Of a stretch of 64,000 nt of DNA, positions 24,601 through 35,435 are shown piece after piece; within the stretch, counting starts at the first letter, position 1; every line of letters starts with the position of its first letter. This stretch comes from Asterochloris sp. CNOR1 (lineage: Eukaryota > Chlorophyta > Trebouxiophyceae > Trebouxiales > Trebouxiaceae): positions 1,550,001 through 1,614,000 of the forward strand of contig OZ017754.1 of NCBI GenBank assembly GCA_963969365.1. Direction: 5' to 3'. Made by a program: the position numbers and the translations under genes. Below the pieces are notes generated by a model. The model was not told where the DNA came from and searched no databases. It worked only from the letters and a program-made list of their open reading frames with translations.

Positions 24601-27600
24601 ACATACAGCCGCCTTCTGGGCAAGGGTGGGTGCTCACTGCCATCTGCTCACACAGTGTGGCCTGCATGTGCCTGCAGCAGTATCAGCTGTGCATAGTCCC
24701 TCCCGGTGGCACGAGAAGCACAGCTGTCTCGTGTCTTTTCACATGGCTGCCTTGTGGGCCGGGGTGGGTGCCGTGCAGCTTTGGCATAGGCTGCAGCTAG
24801 CCTGCGCAGACTATTGCTGCTGTGAGTTCTGGCAGAGGCGCTGCCCCTTTGGTCCTGGGTTGGTACTGTGTGAGAGCAGCTGGATGCATCCAGGAAGCCT
24901 GTTGCCTGGATGCTGCTGGCACGCTGCTGGCCTTTGCACAGGGCCAGCCTCTGTCCCTGGGAATTGGAAGTACTGGGCCACATCTTGCATCACTTGACCA
25001 GTGTACAGACAGTACTGGGCGGGCAGTTATAGGGGTCATGCTCTGTGTGTCCCTTGGAGCGGGCTAGCGGCTATGCAGCTTCTCAGAAAACAGCTGCTTG
25101 TGTGTGGGCTGGTTCCTGCCTGAGCGCCTCTGCAGTCAGGTGCTCGAGGACCCCACCTGACCGGAGAGCATCATCAGAGAGCCCCTGCTGCACAGTGCTG
25201 GGCTCCTGCGTGCCACCTGCACATCTGACAGAGTGCCATCGTTCCACTCACATCTCTGACGCCTCCACCTCCTGTCTACTCCTGCAGTCCTTCGTGTCGG
25301 ACCTGTCGCGCCTAACGCAGGGGCACAGCACCATGAAGTGCTATGGCCTGGGGCTGGGCCTGGACACGTTCAGGATGGTGGCTCTCACAGAGCACTTCAG
25401 AAGGCTAGATGCCGTTTCGCTCATGAGCGCCTACCAAAGGTCAGCAACTCGTGTTGCGTTAGCAAGCTTGTATGGAGGCAGGCGTTGCCCTGCAAGCTGT
25501 ACTTCAATCGACAGGACCATGCAAGTGATCCTCCTCGGACTCGTGAAGCGGCTGGTGTGGGCTGTTGCTCAATCTGCCCAGTGAGGCTTGCTCCTCATGT
25601 TGCAGCTGCAGCTGAGCAGTTCCTGGCCAGCAACCTCAGCACGCTGTCACTACACAGCATCCTGCTACTTTCACATGTGATCTCAGGCAGTGTGCCTTCC
25701 GTCTACAATTCATGCAGCATTTTGGAGACCGCAGGCCACCGCAAACCACCTGCATGTTTTGCAGCCTTGCTGGCACTGCCCTTGCATTGACAGGGCCTTG
25801 CCTGGCTGCATGGTCCATGTTTGCCTGCAGCATTGCTAGCCCAGATGCAGCTTCGCTCACTCTCCAGCCTCCTCCCCACGCTGCCCAGCTTCTGCACACT
25901 AAGCACCCCTGGCTGCTGCAAACCCCCTGCGTGCCAGCTGCAAAAGTCTGGTCCAGCCTCCCCAGAAACTTCTGCTTCCTCTGCTGCAGGGGCAACAAGC
26001 GCCTCTTCCTGCTGGATTACGATGGCACGCTGATGCCCTCAGGCAGCATCAATGCCCGCCCGACCGAGGAGGTGCTGCACGTACTGCGCGGGCTGTGCGC
26101 CGACCCCGCCAATGTGGTGTTCATCATCAGTGGGCGAGCGCGGCAGGAGCTGTCAGAGTGGTTCGGCTCCATTGTGAGTCTCTTGGGCTGCTGGTGACAG
26201 CTGGTGATGTGCTTGTCATGCAACACCCAGTCCTCCATACTAGGAGCTGTCGGAGTAGAAATTTGTGGGGCTGAGCCGGCTTAGATGGGCTGTAAGGGGC
26301 CTGGTGCTAAGCATGCGTCAGGTGAGACAGGCGCTGTCAGAGTGGTATGGCTCTCTCCTGAGTTGTGGGCTGCGCATCACCGAGCAGGGCGATTGGGTGG
26401 TAAGAGGTTATCTGTGACTTCTTTGGTGCATGTGCCCTGCCCATGGTGACACGTGTGAGCACAGCAACAGCTGCCCAACTTGTTTGGCTTCATTGTGGGT
26501 AGGTCTTTTGGGGCTGGCTGGAGACAGGATCACTGTCTCAGGCAACACAGGGCTGGCAGGAGCTGTCTCACGGTCTGGCTCCAGTCCGATGGTGGGCTGT
26601 GCAACTTTGTGTGGGGTGCCACAACTGTGCCGAGATGCTCCAGAGGGGGCCGCAACAGGACCTGCCAGGATGTGCAGGCATGTGTTTGGCTGAAGGGTGG
26701 CTGCATTGTGGTTTGCTTCCCTCTGAAATTCTGAAATTATCCAAGCGGCTGCCGGTCGTCCGCACAGCTCATTGGCGGGCTGGCACAACAGGAGCTGCCT
26801 GGCTGCATTCTAAAGATCAGGGTCGCGGGTTTGGGCTGCAGCGCTGTCCTCAGGCAGGCATGGTAGTAGTACTCCACTGTGCATTCTGAGCTGCGCAGTC
26901 TGCTGCAGAGTGGCCTGCAGCTTGGGCTGGCGTTTGATCATGCTGACCTGGCCGTCCAGTCCTTTCTCTTCCTTACATGCATCGCAAAGTGCTTGGCTGC
27001 AGGCGCAGCTGAGGCTGGCAGTAGAGCTCGCAGTGCAACCCTTTGTCATTGTGGATGGATGTCACCAGCGCTTGCGGCCATGCCGTTCATCCTGGAGGGC
27101 CAAAAGGAGACTGGGAGCCCCCAGCTGGGCCCCCTCGCTGGGCTGGCAGCTGTGCCTGCAGTTGGTCCCTTCTGAATCTTTAAGTCACTCCGTCTCGTCC
27201 TCATGCAGCTGCAGCTGGGGCTACCTGATGGGCATGGAGCACATCCCGATTCTGCATGCAGATGACCTTGTTTGCTGCATGCTGCTGCAGATGTAGCAGG
27301 CGCTGGCTGCTGTGCCTGCCATTGATCTGATCTGCTCTGGAGGCACCAGCATTAATCCTGATGCAGGCGCAGCTGGGGCTGGCGGCTGAGCATGGCTACT
27401 ACATGCGCCTGCATGCTGGGGAGGAGTGGGAGGTCCACAGCTCCCATGGGGAGTTTGCCTGGAAGGAGATGGTGCTGCCCATCCTGCAGGTCAGTGCACA
27501 TGCTTGCCCACCGTTGTGACAGCTGCATCGTGCTGGGGCCATGTGCGGGGGCTGGCTCAAAGAGCGACAAGAGCAATCAGCTTAACGCTATGCACTGCAC

Positions 27601-29889
27601 CCTGCAAGCCCCCTCCACTCACTGTTTGTTGTTCATGTCTGACAGACACAGACAGCTCACGTCGCACGGACCTCTGCTACCTCACTGTATGTGCCTGCAC
27701 TTGCCTTGTCACCTCAGTTGAGGTCCAGGAAGCAGCTCCACTACCTGCAGGTGTACACAGAGTCCACAGATGGCAGCTACATCGAGTCTAAGGAGAGTGC
27801 TGTGACGTGGCACTACAAGGATGCCGACCCTGACTTTGGCAGGTGGCAGTCCAAGGTGAATGCAGCTCTTACCTGGGCATATGTTGCTGCTGGGTCATGA
27901 CTTTGGCACGTGAAGTCAGGGTGATGTCTGAAGGCCGCCAAGACACCTGCTGCTGCCTGTGTTCCTGCTTGGCCAGTACCAGTCTCAGGTGAGCTGGATT
28001 GCATTGTGTCCTGCTTGGGCAGCTGGCAGTCTAAGCAGAGCTCGAGGTTCCTGGCAATATGGACTCGGCAGGTGGCCATCTCGCAAGTGCTGGCGAGGTC
28101 CCTGCTAGGCAGGCAGTGGCCCTAGGTGGGCGCCCCTCTTGATCTCTGCTCAGGTCCATGCTTTGCATGGCCCTATCTGCCAATGAATCATTCATGTCAG
28201 GAGGGTGCTGTGCTTGAGCTTTCCTGGGGCCTGGGGTGGCTGTGGCGCTGGCGCCAAGTCCAGCCTGGCTGTTTGGGGCAACTGCAGCATGGCTGTGTCC
28301 GCAGAGGCTTCAGCAGCAGCCTCAGTCTCACCACCGATGCTAAAATATCACAACGGGCGCACAACCACCTGTCTGCAGAGGCAGCGGACCCAGGGCGCCC
28401 ACATGTTTCTGTCGACGACGAAGCTGCAGAGTTGCGAGGTCACTCCTGCTTCCCAGCAACTGCAGTTGATGGAGATCAAGGGAGTCTGAATTCCTGGTGC
28501 TGCAGGAGCTGCTGGACCACCTGGAGGGCATGCTGTCCAATGAGGCTGTGGAGGTCAGCGGTGGGCAGTCCATTGTGGAGGTCAAGCCCCAGGTGGGTGC
28601 CAACCTGGGTCCTCGCCGCCTGTGCAGGACCCTGGCAACACCTGCAGGGCGCTTTGCTGCCTTGCACACACGCCTCAAGCTGCCCAGGGGCCCCTGCACC
28701 TGCAAAGTGCACCTTGAAGAGACAGGCTCCAGGAGGCTTGCTTGATTGCGGCACCTTCCGTGTGCACTGCAGTTCCTGAGGACCCCATGACCTGGCTCTG
28801 CTTGGACTGTTGCCCCATACTGAGTAGTTCTGCCAGCAATGCTCTGTATGCGCCCCACCACCTCGCCTTACATGCTGCCGCTGGCTCAAGTTGACCCTGT
28901 GCCCCCGGCAGAACGTGTCCAAGGGCAACGCAGTAGACAGGATCCTGGAGCGACTGATCAAGACCAATCACACGCCCGACTTTGTGCTGGTGGTTGGGGA
29001 CGACCGCTCTGACGAGGACATGTTCACAGCCATTGAGCATGTCCACTTTTCCCCGCACGTGCCGGCAGAGGTCAGTGTCCAGGGGTTGTCTGTGGCACAC
29101 TGGTGGCATGGGTAGGCGTCTGGTGTGACATGCTGGCCTGCTCAGGCTTGCCACAGCCATCTGGCATGTCCACTTCGCCCTTGGGGTTGTTTGTGGGCCA
29201 ATTGCTGGGACGAGGAGTCTTGATTTGATACGACTGCATGTCTTTGCTGGCCTGCCATGACTGGCCCAGAGTGAATGCCACTGCAACCCCCACAAGCTGG
29301 CAGAGATCAGCGCCCGACGGCCATCTGTGGGGCACTCGCATGTGTAGCCTTTCGGTGCGGCCCCATGTTGTTGCTGTTCTGCTGGCCTGCGTGGACCTTG
29401 GAGGAGACACCCCTTTTGAGGGCCTCCCTGTCCCAGGAGCGCACGCCGACTGAGGACCTGGACCGGTCGCATGTGGCTGGGTGCCCTCCCCTGTCCAGTT
29501 CAGGGGTTCAGAGTACAATTGCACAGCCTTACATCAAGCCAAATACTGCCTGTTGCCGACCTGGGGTGGTGGACACTATTCTCCTGCTAGATTGTGACCC
29601 CTTCCACGGCCTGCGCATCGAGGCAGAAGCTTCCCCTGAAGCCCCAATGCTGAGGGTCTGCAGAGCTTTGAGTTATGTGTGCACCTCTGCTCAATCGTGT
29701 GACCCGTCCCCACTGCAGGTGTTTGCCTGCACTGTGGGGCAGAAGCCTAGCAAGGCGCCCTTCTACATGAATGACACTGCTGAGGTTGCCGGCTTGTTAT
29801 CGCGCCTGGCTGAGCAACATCCTGCGCCACAAGCTGCCCCTGCAACTCTGACGTCCAGCAGCAGCGTCCGCTCACTGCAGCAGCGGTAG
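18596..29889 (+). CDS. class II trehalose-6-phosphate synthase/phosphatase (TPS-TPP fusion)
   Basis: Fusion of a GT20 trehalose-phosphate synthase domain and a HAD trehalose-phosphatase domain, as in plant TPS5-11. Seventeen exons (candidate first 18596-18936; then 19878-19980, 20257-20331, 20604-20685, 20986-21098, 21768-21987, 22208-22422, 22681-22829, 23403-23637, 24407-24625, 25288-25439, 25990-26173, 27367-27489, 27751-27855, 28506-28592, 28912-29070, 29719-29889) join in phase to 910 residues; class II plant proteins are about 860. GT20 motifs: RFIFVSNHLPV, FCKQQLWPLFHY, WIHDYHL, FLHSPFPSSEIFRT and RDGMNLVPYEYI. The loop GVDDMDVFKG lacks the Arg of active class I enzymes, as in plant class II proteins. 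Phosphatase motifs LLDYDGTLMP, VFIISGRAR and GDDRSDEDMF are intact. I infer a regulatory or phosphatase role rather than trehalose-phosphate synthesis. The Ser-rich first exon is the weak point: its donor (gtgcaa) is poor and its ATG overlaps the KAPA synthase start by 16 bases. Confidence 0.93.
18937..19877 (+). other. long first intron or 5' region of the TPS gene
   Basis: A 941-base stretch between the candidate first TPS exon and the first homology-supported exon. It contains open frames on both strands (plus 19277-19750, minus 19240-19806), neither recognisable. If the candidate first exon is wrong, the real one probably lies here. Confidence 0.35.
21441..21475 (+). repeat. decayed copy of a TPS exon start
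   Basis: The TPS exon starting at 21768 encodes AFADKLVEV. About 330 bases upstream in the intron, the segment 21441-21475 reads gcctttgcagacaaggtct, which would still translate AFADKV. Same orientation, decayed afterwards. Confidence 0.65.
24221..24345 (+). repeat. two decayed copies of the 5' edge of a TPS exon
   Basis: The exon at 24407 begins after ctgcag and encodes DVEQSQKH. Two same-orientation copies precede it, starting at 24221 (ctgcaggacatggaccag) and about 24312 (ctgcaggacatgcagcag). By eye the second matches the true edge at 25 of 30 bases. Both keep an acceptor-like ctgcag. Confidence 0.75.
24695..24780 (+). repeat. decayed copy of the 3' edge of the same TPS exon
   Basis: The exon end, 24565-24625, encodes RHEKHWRYVSSHTAAFWAR and is followed by a gtgggtgc donor. 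About 130 bases further on, the intron repeats it: 24698 onward would translate WHEKHSCLVSFHMAALWA and again ends in gtgggtgc. Together with the upstream copies, this exon is echoed on both sides. Confidence 0.75.
26311..26835 (+). repeat. series of decayed copies of a TPS exon 3' edge
   Basis: The exon ending at 26173 encodes ARQELSEWFGSI with donor gtgagt. The intron repeats this edge at about 26311-26372, which retains cgctgtcagagtggtatgg. Weaker copies lie at about 26478-26520, 26550-26602 and 26770-26835. Spacing is irregular, 70 to 220 bases. Confidence 0.6.
26995..27260 (+). repeat. two decayed copies of the 5' edge of the next TPS exon
   Basis: The exon starting at 27367 encodes AQLGLAAEHGYYM. 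Copies precede it at about 26995-27040 (tgcaggcgcagctgaggct) and about 27203-27260 (catgcagctgcagctgggg). Each has an acceptor-like tgcag. With the 3'-edge copies before them, most of this 1.19-kb intron is echo material. Confidence 0.65.
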
Positions 29890-30424
29890 CCCTTGCCGAG
29901 CTGAGCAGGGGCGCCTGGTGCCCCTGCCTGGCGAGAACATCTTGTGCAAGTCTGCGCACACCCTTCTGCCTTGCCTGCTGCACCATCTGGAGGGGCTTGT
30001 GCGCTCTTGTCCTCAGCTGCCCCTCTGCAGTTTTTCAACAGCTCCTCTGCAGCATTTATGCACTGCGCCCACGTCATGAGTCCAGAGTGCCTCCAAGCTT
30101 CAAGTTACTCCTTAATAGGATGGAATTTGCAGACATAGGAGGCACATTGGCTTCAGATAAAAATATCAAGGACCTAAGCCAGCCCAAGTCACGGACCTTT
30201 TGGATACATCTGGCGGGCATGCAGCATTCCAAATGCTTCTGAGCATCAAGGGCCAAACATTAGCCTCCCCTAGACCTGAATCAGTCCCTTGCCGCCTCAG
30301 ATCGCAACGCTGTGCCAGGCGGCCCAGTCGGTTCTGGCTGGTGGCAGAAGACGGTGACAACCACCCAGAGTCAGGAGGGAGCGAGACCCGGCATTCCAGC
30401 ACCAGCCAGAAGAAAACAGACACC
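29890..30424. other. intergenic spacer between TPS and the hydrolase
   Basis: 535 bases in tandem-gene arrangement; it should hold the TPS 3' UTR and the hydrolase promoter. No conserved coding segment or repeat was recognised. Confidence 0.4.
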
Positions 30425-33255
30425 ATGTCAGGCTTCTGGCAGAACTTCACACTGTCTTCGTACACCCCCTTTGGCTGGGAGCCTGGCAGGAAGTTTGAGA
30501 GCAATTGGGCCAAGATTGGCAAGTACAACGCACACTGGCTGGAGGCAGGTGTGTGCTGCGGCCCTGTGTGGCATAGCCTGCCAGTCCGGATGCACCCGCC
30601 AGACTTGAACCGGAAAGGCATAGTCAGTCAAGCATCACGCTGCAGGCAGTGGGCCCCCCTTTATCCTGTTGAGCAGCCAGGTGGTGCAAAGCCGCTCCTA
30701 CAGGACGACGCTCAATGTCCTGAGCAGGTGCAGTATGGCTAGGATGGGGGTGCTAGCATGCCCGTGCTACAGTGCAGGCAGCCCTTCAAGTGTAAATGAT
30801 CAGGTGCAGCACTGCAGGGCCACAGCCCCCTCCTGCATGCTCATGGCACCGTGCAAGCAAAGCTTGATGAGTCCCCCACTCACTGGGCTCTTGCCAGCGA
30901 CTTGCAGATTCTAATTGCTGTCCTTTGCGCCAGTCTGTTCCCGCAGTGTGTGTCTGACTCCTTTGTCTGCAGGAAGTTCCATGTCTATGTGGTAGACATG
31001 CCTGGCTGTGGGAGGAGTGACCGTGTGGACGACCCCTGGTGAGCCAGGGCATGCTGGCTCCGCTGCTGTGCCCTGTGCAGCAGATCCTCCATCAGCTGCA
31101 GGCACTCTGGACCACAGCTGTGTCTGCTAGCCTCCATTTGTGCTGTGCTCCCGGGGATACTGCTTGCTACCATTGACTAGGGGCATGCTTCAGGGCTTCT
31201 TGGACCACAGCCGTGTCTGGTGGCCTTCGCTGGTGCTGTGCTCACAGGAGCTGTGTGCTGCATGCTGTCCTTCACCCGCTGCTGTGACCTCTTGGCGGCA
31301 CAATGCTGGCGCACAGACTCCAGTGCTCATCCGGGTGCTGGCTGCACTGCACGTCCTGTAGCAACAAAGCCTTGACCCCAGCAGGGACGAGAGGGACTAC
31401 GCAAAATGGGTCTGCGAATTCATGGACCTTCACAACATCAAAAAGGCACCAGTGCTGGGCCACTCCGATTCTGGAGCACCCGCCATTGCGCTGGGGAGGT
31501 TCCATCGAGATAGAGTCACCCACATCTTTCTGGCAGCAGCTGTGGGTGAGCGCTCTGCTGCCTCCATTTGTCTGAGAGCCATTGGGTCACTTGGTTGGGG
31601 CTGCTCAGCTGCGAAGCTTTGTGCGAGCGAGTGCCTGCTGGCCGCAATGCTGAAGCCAGTGCAATGCAGGGCCTGAGGGACAGTGGTTTTTCACGTCATC
31701 CGGCTGCTGCTGGAAGTCTGGATGGGGGTTGGGTTTGGATGTACATTAGCCTGATGCTGCTTGACCCAGCGGGCTGTGGTGCCTCACAGCTGTCTGGCAG
31801 CTGCCGTGGCCGCTGTGCTGAAGCATTCATGTGGCAGCTGAGGCTGACAGGGATAGGGCTGCAGGCAGACGCGCTGCAAGGGTTGCTACCAGGGTTGCAT
31901 CACATGCAGCCACCCCGAACACCTCTGCCGCAGATGTCACGAGTGCATGTGCTGACAAGCTGTGGGCTGCAGACAGGCCAGCCACAAGGGCTGCATCCTC
32001 GGCAAGCAGAGACTGGGTGCGGGGCTGGCAACTGAGCCCACCCTGTTGATGCAGGAGCTAACCCACCTGACAGACTCGTCAGGATCGTTGGCGCGCGCAT
32101 TCTGGATGCCTTCAGGGAGCCCACGTTCAGCATTCCAGGCCTCTATCATGGCGGCTACAACATTGTCAAGCACACCAGAAATTTCTTTTTTCAGGTGCAG
32201 ACTTCTGTCAGCACCCGCCAGGAGGAACAAAACAAGAGCGCATGAAAAAGCAAGTGCATTGGCATTGGGCATTGGGAAACAGGTGTCTTGCCCTGCCCTG
32301 CTGCTGTCAACGTGGCAGCCTGCTGGATTTGCCACAAAGTGTGAACTGAGCCTGCACCATCCTGTGACCTGCAGGCAATGGTGGGAACTCACTGCGACTT
32401 GAGGAAAGAGGCCAGCGAACTGGATGTGCCCACCCTGCTGCTTTGGGGACGCCATGATTTGACAGTCCCGCTGCCGTATGTCTGGGGATGCTTGGCTTTG
32501 TTGTTATGGACATCATGCAGCCCCCTGCCAATGTGGGGTGGCCATGATCCCAGCACTGCAGCCATGTGCGAGGCATCTGGCCTTGTCGTAAGCGCTGTGC
32601 AGCCTTGTGCATGGCTTGCACCTGTCAATCAACCCTCTGAGGGCTTGACCAAACCAGCTCAGTGAACTACATTGCCTGCCCTGCGCCTGTGCTGGGTGGC
32701 ACTGGGGTGGGTGCTCATCTGCATTTCGCTGCTTGGCCTTCCGCAAGTCTTGCACCAACACGTGCATCAACTCTCTGCGGGGTGACCGCAGTGCGGAGCC
32801 AAGCTCTTGCTGTTTGTGCAGGTGCGCTTGTGAGTACTACCACCTCATGAAGAGGGTGCGCTCCAGCCTTCACTGGAGTCATGTTTAGCTTGTGCGCTTC
32901 AGCACACAAGTCATGCCTTTGAGGTCCAACATGAGATGATCTGGATGTTCCTGAGCTGCAGGCGTCTGCCTACATCTGCACCAAGGGCTGCCACAACTGG
33001 ATCATTCTCCGGCCAGAGGTGCAGCCTTACTGTGCACGCTTGATTTGCACCCTCATATCAGGCAGGTGTGCTGTGTTTGCAAGCTACTGCCGATTGCCCT
33101 TGCAGGAGTTCATGAAGGTTGTGTTGGAGTTCCTAGACAGGCCTGAAGGGGCTGAGTGCACTGTGGGCATGACAGAGGGAGTATTCTCAAAGGAGGGCTT
33201 TGGCACAGACTCCCATCGCAACAGACCCTTTGACAAAAAGAAGAAGGCCACCTGA
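30425..33255 (+). CDS. alpha/beta-hydrolase fold protein
   Basis: Hydrolase of unknown substrate. Eight exons (30425-30548, 30646-30727, 30973-31038, 31385-31545, 32055-32194, 32375-32479, 32962-33018, 33106-33255) agree in phase and give 294 residues, normal for the fold. The nucleophile elbow is GHSDSGAPA. The acid is in LLLWGRHDLTVPL and the catalytic His in TKGCHNWIIL, so the Ser-Asp-His triad is complete. The strand before it reads YVVDMPGCGRSD, typical of the superfamily. The usual oxyanion HG after the first strand is replaced (GPPFILLSSQVV), as in some hydrolases of unknown role. The tail is Lys-rich (DKKKKAT). No transit peptide or membrane segment is obvious. The sixth donor (after Tyr, 32479) is less certain because a better gtatgt overlaps it but breaks the frame. 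Intron 3 contains a tandem duplication of about 100 bases. Confidence 0.88.
31085..31260 (+). repeat. two-copy tandem duplication inside a hydrolase intron
   Basis: Two units of about 100 bases in the intron after 31038 share tggaccacag, gtgtctg and gtgctgtgctc in the same order (about 31108-31150 and 31200-31252). They resemble the intron sequence just after the exon 3 donor, so they may be donor-side echoes with little coding sequence. Confidence 0.5.
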
Positions 33256-33652
33256 GCAAGCATACATACGAGAGCAGAAACAGAGCCCCTTTCCTAGTAA
33301 CACTCGACGCCACACACATCTGGGACAACTCAAGCAATTGTGGAACATGCAGTGATGTCAAGGCGTCCTATGACATCAAGCACAGGCCGCGGCCACCAAC
33401 GGCAGAGATGCAAGCCACTAAGAGCACATTCTGCTGCATTTGGCAGGGTCTCTCCCCAATCAATCCTGCTCTCGGAGCACGCAAGGCTGGCTGCACTGGA
33501 GCGGCTGCCCCAGCCTGTGGCACCTATGTCAGCAGAGGCAGCCAGCCTCTGCATGATGCAGCCCTCCTCTGCTCCATGCTGGGGCACCTGCCCCCTGTCA
33601 GGTTGTGCGTCTTGTGCACAAGCGCTCATCCGACAACAGCGGCCCCTGTCAG

Positions 33653-34371
33653 GATGAGGCATGCCTCAGCCCAGGCACCTGCCCAGGCAACAGGTCCACC
33701 TGGGTGGACACAGTGGAGAGGAGCAAGCTCAATGTGCAATGTGAGCACCACAACAATGCCAGGTGGTGAGTGCTGCATTTTGTCGCTTGCACGTCCCCAC
33801 TGCATACCATTGCCTTCCAAAGGTGTGTTTGGGCTGTAGCAGATTTCCAGGCACACTGGAGGTTGTATGAGGCTGGGCTGCAGTAGGCCACATGTGCATG
33901 CCTGCCCTACAGGCTCTAGTCATGCCACCGTTGCGGTGTGCGCATGCAAAGGGCTGCCCTAACCCCAAACCCTTCCTGCAGGTGGGCCACTGGCCTGACC
34001 TTCAACCTGCCAGACACCCTGAACCAGCTGCTGGTGCCCTACTTCACCATGAGCAGGGCACAGCTGCCGGACAGCCCCTTTGCCTTTTTGGACCTGGGCT
34101 TCAGCTCTGTTCACAGCAGGCTCAGCAGATGGACACCAGCTTTCTCAGGATCCCTCCCTCACAGCTGAGGCACATCTTTGTAGATGAGAGGAGGAGCAGA
34201 CAGAGGGTGGAGGGGCCAGATGATGCAGCTGCTGCCCAGGTCATGGGCAACAGCACCCAGGCTTCGAGCAAAATCTATGACCTGCACTTTGATGTCAGAG
34301 AGGCACAGGCAGCTGTGGATGCCATGCAGACCTGGAGGCAGCACCTACAGGCCAAGCAGCAGCCTTGTTGA
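33653..34371 (+). CDS. unrecognised protein, 3' exons only
   Basis: Exon 33653-33762 joins in phase to one starting at 33982. Together they encode a peptide with DEACLSPGTCPGNRST, VQCEHHNNARWATGL, LPDTLNQLLVPYFT and SPFAFLDLGFSS. This has consistent codon use and one NRS glycosylation sequon. From about 34100 a different frame has good coding character and ends with a stop at 34371 (MDTSFLRIPPSQLRHIF to QTWRQHLQAKQQPC). No intron with usable splice sites joins the two frames, so there may be an assembly indel, an unusual splice, or two unrelated pieces. I recognise no family. Upstream exons between 33260 and 33650 are possible, but I cannot fix them; two ctgtcag acceptor-like words occur there. 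Confidence 0.35.
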
Positions 34372-34439
34372 GGCACCAGCTGAGGAGGGTGAAGCTGAGA
34401 TGTCTGCCTTCCAAGGCAGTGACAATGAATGATTGCATC

Positions 34440-35010
34440 AAGACACATTGCCCTGAGAACAGCACCCTGTACATGCAGCCCTTCTTCTCCCACTGCCACG
34501 CTCCATGTTGATGCAGCCCCCTCTCACCATGGTGGTTTAGCATCATGCTGCTGTGCACAGGCATGGTGCCTGAATCAATATACTGCACAAGTTGCCTGCA
34601 ATGTGAACCTGCACAGGACCAGCAGCCCTTCTCCTCCCACAGCCCTGGTCCATGCTGCTGAAATGCCTGCTCACCACTGCATTGTAGTGCAAGAGACATG
34701 CAGCTGTGCACAAGCATGGTGCCTGAATCAATTTACTGCACACATGCATACACTATGACGGTGAGCAGGCGAACAGCACAGCAAGGCAATTCCCTGTGCC
34801 CTGGTCCATGCTGCTGCAGTTCCTCCTCACCACAACATGGTATTGCAAGAGACATGCAGCTGTGCACAAGCATGGTGCTTGTGTGCAAGGTATGTTTCCT
34901 CCACACCTTGCTCAGGCTGTGAGATTGCCACACGCAGCCCTCTCTTCCCACTGCCCTGGTCCAGGTCCATGTAGTGTGTATTAATGCTGCTATGGAGTGC
35001 AAGTGCACGC
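34440..35010. repeat. degenerate tandem repeat, about 150-170 bases per unit, three to four copies
   Basis: Shared blocks recur in order: cctggtccatgctgctg, then cctcaccac, then gcaagagacatgcagctg, then tgcacaagcatggtgc. They occur in units around 34470-34600, 34620-34735 and 34790-34890, with a truncated one at about 34945-34985. Noncoding; lies between the unrecognised gene and the fibrillin gene. Confidence 0.7.
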
Positions 35011-35435
35011 TGCACGGAGTTTGAGTGCATGTTGCATGGACCGGAGCGTGACCAATGCTGCATGGTTTTGCACCACCAACGCTGCATGGTTATACACACC
35101 AAGCTCTAGCCGCGACGGAAAGGTGCATCGCTTTCTCAAACGGCGGGTCAACGGCCAAAGCTGCGTGGCCTGCTGTCGAGCTCAGGCTTTACAATTATCT
35201 GTAGTGACTGTGTTGTTCCTTTCAACCAAAGTCACAGATTCCCTTGCCGACATGCACTGCCAGATGCTGAGCGGCAGGTGTTCGATTCCCACCAGGCCCC
35301 TCCTGCGGACAGCAGGGCCCTGCAGGTGCCGTGGCTGCATCCACTAGTCGGTTGCTGTATGCCTGCCCTGCCCTGCCCTTATTACATTCACTGGTTGCTG
35401 TTTCTGCCTGCAGGCGCCAGTCCCAGCATGTGGCA

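Noticed and set aside
35272-35296. tRNA 3'-end-like word on the plus strand (gttcgattcccacca)
   Set aside because: No matching acceptor stem or other arms upstream; stem pairing of the T arm fails.
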